NCBI GenBank assembly: GCA_016844515.1
Contig: JAERMP010000081.1
Coordinates: 1-12,698 of the forward strand
Direction: 5' to 3'
Length of the DNA: 12,698 nucleotides
Source: Thermoleophilia bacterium
GTDB lineage: Bacteria; Actinomycetota; Thermoleophilia; Gaiellales; Gaiellaceae
Part shown: piece after piece, positions 7,924 through 12,698 of the stretch
How positions within the stretch are numbered: the stretch's first letter is position 1
Layout of the letters: each line of letters starts with the position of its first letter
Program-made: the position numbers and the translations under genes
Notes under the pieces: generated by a model
What the model saw: only the letters and a program-made list of their open reading frames with translations
Told to the model about the DNA's origin: nothing
The model's database searches: none

Positions 7924-8062
7924 GGCCAGATTGCTGCCGCTAGGGTCGGCGGGCTAACGGGCCAGCATGCGTGCGCCGGTAAACGAGTCTGGTGCTGAAG
8001 GTTGCCCGCAATCGGGGCGTGACAGCGCGTGCGCGTCGCACATCGCTGGCATTCTGAGTCTC

Positions 8063-8680
8063 GTGCGCATTCTTGATCGGTCTCAGTCGCGGCTTCCGAA
8101 GCCGCTCCGAACCCTGATGGATTGGGCGCTGACGATCACCCTGGCGGCCGTCGCGGTGCTCGCTTTCCAAGCGGAGGTTGCGAAGCCCTACCGCATTCCC
8201 TCGCCGTCGATGGAGCCAACCCTGCATTGCGCAAGACCTGTCAGCGGCTGCCTCTCGCGGGTGGCGGATCGAGTAATCGCGAACCGGCTCGTGTACCGGT
8301 TCCACGAGCCCCGGCGCGGCGACATCATTGTCTTCAAGGCACCTGCCCGGGTCGAGGTGGCCTGCAGCGCTGGTGGCACCTTCATCAAACGGGTTGTCGG
8401 ACTCCCCGGCGAGAAGTTGTCGATGCGGAACGGATTCGTCTTGGTCAACGGCGTCCCGCTCGTCGAGCCTTACCTGCGGCCCGGCTATCGCGGTCGCGAG
8501 AGCGGAGACTGGCCGCGGATCGCCAGCGAGAGCTACTTCGTCCTTGGCGACAATCGCACGATGTCCTGCGACTCGCGCCGTTGGGGCCTAGTCCCCCGGG
8601 CCAACATCGTCGGCCGGGCAGAAGTGACTTCGCCAGTGGACACTGCTGAACACTCGGGCATCCCAGCTGCACACTCCTAG
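8063..8680 (+). CDS. lepB: Type I signal peptidase
   Basis: 205 residues from GTG 8063. It cleaves signal peptides from exported proteins at the outer face of the membrane. One N-terminal membrane segment (about 17-36) leads into the catalytic domain: box B PSPSMEPTL with nucleophile Ser49; GDIIVFKAP (86-94); box D FIKRVVGLPG with general base Lys109; box E LGDNRTMSCDSRRWG (161-175). All catalytic boxes are intact. The frame is open back to ATG 7967, adding 32 residues unlike the family; GTG 8063 is preferred because RILDRSQSRLPKPLR is the usual N-terminus and CATTCT lies 7 nt upstream as a leaderless-type -10. The start is therefore moderately sure. After VGRAEV the C-terminus lacks the usual hydrophobic/basic ending and instead carries DTAEHSGIPAAHS, encoded partly by a half-copy of the dispersed repeat. 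It stands alone between repeat copies A and B. Confidence 0.9.
   Translation: MRILDRSQSRLPKPLRTLMDWALTITLAAVAVLAFQAEVAKPYRIPSPSMEPTLHCARPVSGCLSRVADRVIANRLVYRFHEPRRGDIIVFKAPARVEVACSAGGTFIKRVVGLPGEKLSMRNGFVLVNGVPLVEPYLRPGYRGRESGDWPRIASESYFVLGDNRTMSCDSRRWGLVPRANIVGRAEVTSPVDTAEHSGIPAAHS
8647..8660 (+). repeat. Half-copy of the dispersed repeat inside the signal peptidase 3' end
   Basis: TGAACACTCGGGCA matches the last 14 bases of repeat copy B at 13 positions (GGGCA for GCGCA, as in copy A). The GACATTCC half is absent. It encodes part of the unusual tail of the signal peptidase. Confidence 0.45.
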
Positions 8681-8703
8681 GTCCCCGCATCCAAGGCGGG
8701 CCA

Positions 8704-8731
8704 TCAAGAGACATTCCTGAACACTCGCGCA
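8704..8731 (+). repeat. Dispersed intergenic repeat, copy B
   Basis: TCAAGA then GACATTCC-TGAA-CACTCGCGCA, 23 nt after the signal peptidase stop and just upstream of the methyltransferase promoter candidate. It has the TGAA form of the variable middle tetranucleotide. Confidence 0.75.
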
Positions 8732-8738
8732 GGCGGGT

Positions 8739-8754
8739 TACCCTGCGCCTGATA
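8739..8754 (+). promoter_or_regulatory. Leaderless-type promoter pointing at an ATA codon of the methyltransferase frame
   Basis: TACCCT (8739-8744) fits TANNNT. With the 7-nt spacing seen at other genes here, the transcript would begin at ATA 8752, which is in frame with the methyltransferase gene and opens a family-like N-terminus. It begins 7 nt after repeat copy B. Confidence 0.4.
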
Positions 8755-8808
8755 AATCAGCACGGACAGCGGTATGACCGAGCGCAGCAGGAAATCGTTC
8801 GCGCGTCA

Positions 8809-9294
8809 GTGGATCTAGAGGTGTTCCGCATGCTTGACCTGGGGGTCGGCACGGGCGAGACGTCACGACGATGTTTGGAGGCGCACCCGGCGGCGCGCGC
8901 TGTGTGCCTCGATCAAAGCCGAGACAAGCTGGACGCGGCGGCTAATGTTCTGGGCGCGAGAGCAGAGCTGCGACTTGGCCGCTTCCAGGATCGACTACCG
9001 GAAGGGCCCTTCGAACTGATCGTTTCCGCATTCGCTTTGCATCACGTCGACGGGGCGTTGAAGGCAGACCTGTTTCCCCGTGTAGCGGAGCGGCTGTCGG
9101 AGGGCGGACGGTTCGTGCTGGCCGATGTCGTAGAACCGCACGCTCCGGTCTCCGAGCCGACCCCACTGGATCGAGCACAGAGCGTTGTCAGCCGCACGGA
9201 TGAACTGCTGGACGTCCTCCGCCATGCTGGCTTTCAGCCCGAGGTTCGGTGGGCAGAGCACGACCTCGTTGTCATTGCCGCGTCGGTGCAGTAA
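8809..9294 (+). CDS. Class I SAM-dependent methyltransferase (start uncertain, probably further upstream)
   Basis: 161 residues from GTG 8809, the first standard start codon in the frame. Motif I is MLDLGVGTGETS (SAM-binding glycine loop, residues 8-19), followed by an acidic Asp at the end of strand 2 (CLDQSRDKL), motif IV-like FELIVSAFALHHV, and motif VI-like LSEGGRFVLADVV. It is a soluble Rossmann-fold methyltransferase; the substrate cannot be read. The motif I loop is only 8 residues from this start, too short for the fold. The frame remains open upstream to 8650, and from ATA 8752 it reads INQHGQRYDRAQQEIVRAS, a plausible N-terminal helix for this family, giving 180 residues. No ATG, GTG or TTG exists between 8650 and 8809. 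Either ATA is used, the ATG was lost and the gene is damaged or shortened, or there is a base error. The family assignment is sure; the start and function are not. Confidence 0.8.
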   Translation: MDLEVFRMLDLGVGTGETSRRCLEAHPAARAVCLDQSRDKLDAAANVLGARAELRLGRFQDRLPEGPFELIVSAFALHHVDGALKADLFPRVAERLSEGGRFVLADVVEPHAPVSEPTPLDRAQSVVSRTDELLDVLRHAGFQPEVRWAEHDLVVIAASVQ

Positions 9295-9431
9295 CCGTCG
9301 ACACCGACTGAGGTGACCGTTGCAGAACGCCAGCCCAGGATGCGATGAGCGCTAGTGGAATCCGCACTGCCTTCCTCTACCCGTTCCCTCAGGGTGCATT
9401 GCGGAAACTGGCCCAGGCAAAGGGCTACGGC

Positions 9432-9459
9432 TCAAGCGACATTGCCGCACACTGGCGCA
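9432..9459 (+). repeat. Dispersed intergenic repeat, copy C
   Basis: TCAAGC then GACATTGC-CGCA-CACTGGCGCA, the most diverged copy (two changes). It lies in the 200-bp gap between the methyltransferase stop and the stop of the minus-strand glycosylase gene, 35 nt from the latter. I see no gene or other signal in the rest of that gap (9295-9494). Confidence 0.7.
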
Positions 9460-9494
9460 TTCAGGGGAGCCACCGTCAGGCGCCGGTAGACGCT

Positions 9495-10715
9495 CTAGGG
9501 GCGCGTGAGAAACAGTCGTCTCTCCCGTGCGAGGTGCGGTGCCCACTCGAGGCGGGTCGCGCTTCCGAAGCGCAGGTAGACGCGAAGCGCGTCGCGCATC
9601 GCGTCGACAAAGCCCTCGGTGCGGCGCGGCTCGAAGTGGTCCTCCCACCATAGGCCGAGCACCTGCACCTGGCCGGCAGCGCGGTCGACGCGCGGCTCGA
9701 TCCGGCCGACGAGGCGGTCGCGGAAGAGCATCGGCAGCACGTACCAGCCCCAACGTCGCTTGGCCGGAGGGAAGAAGAGCTCCCACACATACTCGAACTC
9801 GAACAGGGATCCGAGGAGGCCCCGGTCCCAAACCAACGGATCGAACGGGGGGAGGAATGCGACCGAGGGCGGCGGCTCCGGCGGCGCTTCCAGCAGCTCG
9901 ACCTCCTCGCCGAGGACGAAGCGCCTGCCGCGCACGCCCTCCACCTCGACGGAAACGAGCTCCCCGCGCTCGACGAGCTCCTCGCGCAGCGCGTTCCGCC
10001 CCGGGTGCTCCGGCCGCTCCGCGTCCGGCTTGGCGGGGCCCAGGCCGCCGAAGATATCTCCGCCGCCACCGACGCCGAGCAGACCGTGGGCTCGGTACCG
10101 AGAGAGGAGCTTGTGCCGGAGTTGTTCTCTCAGCGGGATGCTGCGCGCGAGGAGTTCAGCTGGAAGCAGCCGCTCGAGGAGGTCGTAGTAGCGTCGGTTG
10201 CCGTCGCGTCGCGCGAGCCCGAGCACGCCCGTGACGGCGTACGCCTCGAGCACGGCGCGTACGGCGTTTGTCGGCATTCCGAACCAGTCGGTCGTCGCCC
10301 CGCGCTTGCGCTCGAAGTCGAGCGCTGACAGCGGCCCCTCGGCGCGGATGCGCTCGAGCACCTGCTCGGCCACTTCGGCGTTCTCGGCGAGGATGCGCGG
10401 CGCGTTCTGGCTCAACGTCGCGCGGAACCACGGGAACTCGCTCGCCGGGACGAAGGAGAGTCCTTTGTTGTAGGCCTCGAAGATCTCGCGGCGCTCGTAG
10501 AGGAGGTCGCACCAGGCGGGGTCGTAGTCGGCCACGCGCGCGTGCAGCACGAGGTCGTGGTTGCGTCCGGCAACCGCCAGGGGGTCGAACTGGATCGAGC
10601 CGAGTCGACGGAAGACCTCGAGCACGGCGTCGGGTCCTCCCTCGAGCGAACGCGCCGGCGCGAGCGCGTGGCGCGCCACGAGGAAGCGACGTGCGGCCTC
10701 AGCAGTGACCCTCAC
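9495..10715 (-). CDS. Winged-helix DNA glycosylase-like protein, YcaQ/AlkX type (HTH_42)
   Basis: 406 residues, about the family length (350-410). The HTH_42 (formerly DUF1006) family includes E. coli YcaQ/AlkX and Streptomyces AlkZ, monofunctional glycosylases that remove bulky alkylated purines and unhook interstrand crosslinks. The catalytic signature is visible as IQFDPL, residues 41-46: the Q-hydrophobic-D form (Gln42, Asp44) typical of the YcaQ/AlkX branch rather than the QxQ of AlkZ. Further family features are AGRNHDLVLHARV (49-61), a winged-helix region around ALDFERKRG and TNAVRAVLEAYAVTGVLG, and a C-terminal beta domain with GWYVLPMLFRDRLVGRIEPR. The start is GTG at 10715; on this strand TAGCGT (10728-10723) lies 7 nt upstream, a leaderless arrangement without Shine-Dalgarno. 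It is the only minus-strand gene in the right half and stands between repeat copies C and D. The role in alkylation or crosslink repair is from family knowledge. Confidence 0.88.
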   Translation of the reverse strand: MRVTAEAARRFLVARHALAPARSLEGGPDAVLEVFRRLGSIQFDPLAVAGRNHDLVLHARVADYDPAWCDLLYERREIFEAYNKGLSFVPASEFPWFRATLSQNAPRILAENAEVAEQVLERIRAEGPLSALDFERKRGATTDWFGMPTNAVRAVLEAYAVTGVLGLARRDGNRRYYDLLERLLPAELLARSIPLREQLRHKLLSRYRAHGLLGVGGGGDIFGGLGPAKPDAERPEHPGRNALREELVERGELVSVEVEGVRGRRFVLGEEVELLEAPPEPPPSVAFLPPFDPLVWDRGLLGSLFEFEYVWELFFPPAKRRWGWYVLPMLFRDRLVGRIEPRVDRAAGQVQVLGLWWEDHFEPRRTEGFVDAMRDALRVYLRFGSATRLEWAPHLARERRLFLTRP

Positions 10716-10728
10716 GCAGAGGACGCTA
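10716..10728 (-). promoter_or_regulatory. Leaderless-type promoter of the YcaQ-like gene
   Basis: On the minus strand TAGCGT (10728 to 10723) is followed by a 7-nt spacer and GTG 10715. It fits TANNNT and the spacing seen at 4950 and 10988. No convincing -35 or Shine-Dalgarno is visible. Confidence 0.5.
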
Positions 10729-10786
10729 TCCGGTGGCAGGCCGGGAGCATCCCTGGGAGAACCTCGACCGTCGGTGTACCTGGGAG

Positions 10787-10804
10787 CGTTGGCTCATGCC
10801 AACG
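10787..10804. promoter_or_regulatory. 18-bp dyad in a divergent intergenic region
   Basis: CGTTGGC-TCAT-GCCAACG has 7 perfect pairs around a 4-nt centre. It lies about 70 nt from the YcaQ-like start and 180 nt from the SnoaL stub, in the 272-bp divergent gap. It is operator-like in shape; the binding protein is unknown. As RNA it would be a small hairpin without T-run. Confidence 0.3.
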
Positions 10805-10839
10805 TGCTGAGCGCCGGGATCAAACCTGCCGCTCGACCG

Positions 10840-10867
10840 TCAAGCGACATTCCTGATCACTCGCGCA
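10840..10867 (+). repeat. Dispersed intergenic repeat, copy D
   Basis: TCAAGC then GACATTCC-TGAT-CACTCGCGCA, in the divergent gap between the YcaQ-like gene and the SnoaL stub/cyclase pair. Here the repeat is upstream of genes on both sides, unlike copies A, B and E, which follow stops. Confidence 0.75.
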
Positions 10868-10973
10868 CCCCAATGTTCTGGCGCATCGCGCCGCGAACGC
10901 AGGCGTAATTCCGGGTCTCGCCGCCGACCCGAACGGGCCCCTGATCAAGGACATACGTCGGGATGGGCAGAGC

Positions 10974-10988
10974 TACGATCCCTCCTCG
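10974..10988 (+). promoter_or_regulatory. Leaderless-type promoter of the SnoaL stub/cyclase pair
   Basis: TACGAT (10974-10979) is a good TANNNT -10, followed by 8 nt (CCCTCCTC) and GTG 10988. There is no Shine-Dalgarno before this GTG, and no clear -35. Confidence 0.5.
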
Positions 10989-11110
10989 TGGAAGATTCTC
11001 AGATGGCCGCACTTGTCGCTTCGGTCGAAGCTGCCCGGAATGCCGACGACATGAAGGGGTTCGCTGGACTCTTCGCCGAGGATGCCGATTTCTTCAAGAT
11101 CGGCGCATGA
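10988..11110 (+). pseudogene. SnoaL/NTF2-like N-terminal stub (40 codons)
   Basis: A 40-codon frame from GTG 10988 to TGA 11110 reads AALVASVEAARNADD and GFAGLFAEDADFF, the pattern of the first helices of SnoaL-like (NTF2-fold) proteins, which normally run 110-150 residues. The frame stops just after the FAEDADFF segment, so the beta sheet that forms the pocket is missing and no stable fold is expected. Its stop overlaps the cyclase start as ATGA (11107-11110), giving translational coupling. It has its own leaderless-type -10. Most likely it is the 5' remnant of a broken SnoaL gene whose promoter and start now serve the cyclase; a functional leader peptide is the alternative. The similarity is judged by pattern only. 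Confidence 0.55.
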
Positions 11111-12450
11111 CCGAGGTTCCGGAGACGCGCTACGCGACCACGGAGGACGGTGTCAGCATCGCGTACCAGGCGGTCGGCGATCGGCCTGTGAACCTCGTCT
11201 TGGATCTGGAGAGCTGGGGGAACGTCGACACCATGTGGGAGCTCCCACAGCTCGCCGACCTGTTCGGTCGGCTGTCGGCGTTCTCACGCCTGATCCTGCA
11301 TGATCGACGCGGAACCGGCCTCTCCGGCGGCGGTTCTTCCTTCCCCAACCTCGAGACGCGCGCACGAGACCTTCTGACGGTCCTCGACACCATCCGGTCT
11401 CCACGTGTTGCGCTGTTCGGAGAGCGGACCGCAGGGGCCGCCCTCGCGATGTTTGCTGCCACGTATCCGGACAGGATCTCGTCGTTGCTCTGGTTCGACC
11501 CGGTCGCCACGAGGCGATGGTCGCCCGAGTATCCGTGGGGTCGGACTCCGGCCGAGATCCGCCGGGAAGCCGAGTGGACGCGAGACCTGATCGGCGACAA
11601 GAGCCTCGTGCATGAGTGGCTCAAGGGCATGGCACCGAGTCTGGCCGGAGACGAGCGCCTCGAAGCCCAGCTGACGCGGCTCGACCGACACTTCATGGCG
11701 CCGTCCACGGCAGTCGATTGGATCAACGTCGAGAGCGAGGTCGATGTGACCGCAGTGCTCCCCACCCTTCGCTGCCCGACTCTCCTGATCGACCACCAGA
11801 GGTCGCCGACAGGCGCTGCGGAGAGCCGCCACGTGCAAACGATCATCCGCGGCGCAGAGCTGGTGCTCATCCCCGGAGACCCGAACGGGATGGTTTTCAG
11901 TGACCAAGCCGCGATCGCCGACGCGATTGGGGGGTTCCTGGTCAGCGACTCGAAAGCTGTCGCGTCTGACACGGTTCTCGGCAGCGTCCTCTTCACCGAC
12001 ATCGTCGGCTCGACGGAGCGCCAAGCAGCCATGGGCGACCGTGCTTGGCTCGAGCTAGTCCGTGGACATCACGCCATCGTCCGCGATGCGCTCGAGCGAT
12101 GGCGAGGCGTCGAGAACGACACAGCAGGCGACGGCTTCTACGCGACGTTCGACGGACCCGCTCGGGCCGTGCGCTGCGCACTGGACGTCGTCCATCAGGT
12201 GAGTGAGATGGGGATCGAGATCCGTGCGGGGGTCCACACCGGGGAATGCGAGGTCATCGAGGGCAAGCACGCTGGGCTCGCGGTGACCATCGGCTCCCGG
12301 ATCGCCGCGAAGGCGGGACCGTCAGAGGTCCTCGTCTCGCGTACCGTCAAGGACCTGACTGCAGGCAGCTGGTTCTCGTTCGACGACATCGGCGAGCACG
12401 AGCTGAAGGGCGTTCCGGATCGCTGGCATCTCTACCGCGTAACCGCCTGA
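11107..12450 (+). CDS. Alpha/beta-hydrolase-like domain fused to class III nucleotide cyclase domain
   Basis: 447 residues from ATG 11107, the start of TRYATTEDGVSIAYQAVGD, the usual N-terminus of this fusion family. The frame is open back to ATG 10963, but those residues match nothing and overlap the SnoaL stub. The hydrolase-fold half spans about 10-280, with DRRGTGLSGG (66-75). Its nucleophile elbow, normally GxSxGG, reads GERTAG (105-110), with Arg in place of Ser. The usual PGxDH near the end reads PGDPN (256-260), without His. It is probably a sensor rather than an enzyme. The cyclase half spans about 288-447: metal Asp298 (LFTDIVGST) and Asp342 (AGDGFYATF) are kept and Arg398 is present, but the Lys position is Asp338, the transition-state Asn position is Thr394, and the base-specifying Asp is absent (KHAGLAVTI). 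The NDTAGDGF type is a known subfamily variant with unclear activity. It is coupled to the upstream stub by ATGA. Confidence 0.88.
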   Translation: MTEVPETRYATTEDGVSIAYQAVGDRPVNLVLDLESWGNVDTMWELPQLADLFGRLSAFSRLILHDRRGTGLSGGGSSFPNLETRARDLLTVLDTIRSPRVALFGERTAGAALAMFAATYPDRISSLLWFDPVATRRWSPEYPWGRTPAEIRREAEWTRDLIGDKSLVHEWLKGMAPSLAGDERLEAQLTRLDRHFMAPSTAVDWINVESEVDVTAVLPTLRCPTLLIDHQRSPTGAAESRHVQTIIRGAELVLIPGDPNGMVFSDQAAIADAIGGFLVSDSKAVASDTVLGSVLFTDIVGSTERQAAMGDRAWLELVRGHHAIVRDALERWRGVENDTAGDGFYATFDGPARAVRCALDVVHQVSEMGIEIRAGVHTGECEVIEGKHAGLAVTIGSRIAAKAGPSEVLVSRTVKDLTAGSWFSFDDIGEHELKGVPDRWHLYRVTA

Positions 12451-12480
12451 CAGCCGACGAGCGACGAACATCGCGTCCGC

Positions 12481-12508
12481 TCGAGCGACATTCCCGCACA
12501 CTCGCGCA
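12481..12508 (+). repeat. Dispersed intergenic repeat, copy E
   Basis: TCGAGC then GACATTCC-CGCA-CACTCGCGCA, 30 nt after the cyclase stop. The core matches the shared pattern exactly; only the flank differs (TCGAG for TCAAG). Confidence 0.75.
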
Positions 12509-12543
12509 TCCGGGCGGTCTATCACTGGTCGGGTCCGGGTCGG

Positions 12544-12549
12544 TTGACA
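12544..12549 (+). promoter_or_regulatory. Consensus -35 hexamer upstream of the SDR gene
   Basis: TTGACA is a perfect -35. The best partner at 16-nt spacing is the weak GAGACT (12566-12571), so the promoter is only a candidate. Confidence 0.3.
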
Positions 12550-12595
12550 TTGTGCGGCCAGCGACGAGACTTCCGCCTTGATAGCGAACGATTCT

Positions 12596-12600
12596 GGAGG
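12596..12600 (+). promoter_or_regulatory. Shine-Dalgarno of the SDR gene
   Basis: GGAGG, 7 nt before ATG 12608, fixes that start. It contrasts with the leaderless-type starts of the neighbouring genes. Confidence 0.75.
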
Positions 12601-12607
12601 GTGCCCC

Positions 12608-12698
12608 ATGGAGAGTTGGCCCGACGTCCGTGTCCTGGTAACCGGCGGCAGCCAAGGCATCGGCCTTGGCATCGCGCATGCCTTTACTCGGGCTGGCG
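12608..12698 (+). CDS. Short-chain dehydrogenase/reductase, N-terminus only (3' end outside window)
   Basis: Thirty complete codons are visible: an N-terminal strand VRVLVTGG followed by the SDR nucleotide-binding motif TGGSQGIG (TGxxxGxG, residues about 12-19) and the start of the first helix, GLGIAHAFTRAG. SDR enzymes are NAD(P)H-dependent oxidoreductases with a Rossmann fold; the substrate, catalytic Tyr-Lys pair and length lie beyond the window. The ATG has a good GGAGG 7 nt upstream, so the start is well supported. It follows repeat copy E, continuing the pattern of one gene unit per repeat. Confidence 0.88.
   Translation, partial: MESWPDVRVLVTGGSQGIGLGIAHAFTRAG

Noticed and set aside
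8774..8818. Alternative methyltransferase start at ATG 8774 (MTERSRKSFARQWI)
   Set aside because: It is in another frame and stops after 14 codons. The upstream extension in the gene's own frame (from ATA 8752) fits the family better.
10944..10954. Possible sixth repeat copy (TCAAGGACAT)
   Set aside because: Only the left edge resembles the repeat, with a base missing, and nothing of the CACTCGCGCA half follows.
10963..11106. Extended start of the hydrolase/cyclase gene at ATG 10963
   Set aside because: The added residues (Arg- and Cys-rich) fit no family, whereas ATG 11107 begins the usual N-terminus and overlaps the SnoaL-like stub as ATGA.
7896..12508. Dispersed repeats as a CRISPR array or integron attC sites
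   Set aside because: Spacing is 728-1641 bp with genes between copies, and there is no cas gene. The copies lack the paired inverted core sites of attC, and no integron integrase is visible.
7896..12508. Reverse complement of the repeats as promoters (TTGA at one end)
   Set aside because: Bases after TTGA vary among copies and no consistent -10 follows; most copies would read into the end of a convergent gene.
4805..12698. Genomic island integrated at the ssrA 3' end
   Set aside because: The 3' end of tmRNA genes is a known integration target and the region to the right is mixed in function, but there is no integrase and no second copy of the ssrA 3' end in the window.

Overview
The window is GC-rich throughout and reads as chromosomal DNA of a high-GC actinobacterium. 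Features that suggest a Thermoleophilia-like soil lineage are a form II CoxL-type molybdenum hydroxylase, a large zinc-ribbon/class III cyclase/ATPase regulator, an actinobacterial-type type I signal peptidase, and several gene starts with a TANNNT -10 hexamer 6-8 nt ahead of GTG (leaderless style). The class-level assignment is inference; no rRNA or other firm marker is present.

Left part (1-4830). Two translationally overlapping genes encode the C-terminal half of a form II CoxL-like molybdopterin subunit and its FAD subunit CoxM; the order L-M implies that the iron-sulfur subunit lies upstream, outside the window. A 53-bp perfect palindrome (25-bp arms, 3-nt loop) sits between coxM and two moxR-type AAA+ ATPase genes read from the opposite strand. 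The two MoxR proteins align without gaps over about 300 residues at roughly three-quarters identity, and no DUF58, VWA or transglutaminase partner is visible. Divergent from them is a complete ssrA gene (tmRNA, 4465-4829) with a readable tag, ASANKNELALAA.

Right part (4830-12698). A 979-codon regulator (zinc ribbon, class III nucleotide cyclase, AAA/NB-ARC-like ATPase, TPR-like region) is followed by unrelated single genes: signal peptidase I, a small SAM methyltransferase, a YcaQ/AlkX-type winged-helix DNA glycosylase (minus strand), a 40-codon SnoaL-like stub overlapping a pseudo-hydrolase/cyclase fusion, and the start of an SDR oxidoreductase. From 7896 onward a 28-bp directly oriented repeat occurs five times, exactly once between each pair of neighbouring gene units, plus one half-copy in the signal peptidase 3' end.

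Most unusual points: the one-per-gene intergenic repeat; the methyltransferase, whose best-supported start (leaderless spacing plus family-like N-terminus) falls on an ATA codon; the SnoaL stub joined by ATGA to a cyclase whose hydrolase half lacks its serine and histidine; and the near-perfect palindrome. I saw no CRISPR array, transposase, integrase, phage gene or tRNA. No gap between genes exceeds 300 bases; the larger ones (3140-3380, 9295-9494, 10716-10987) are described under the sites they hold.
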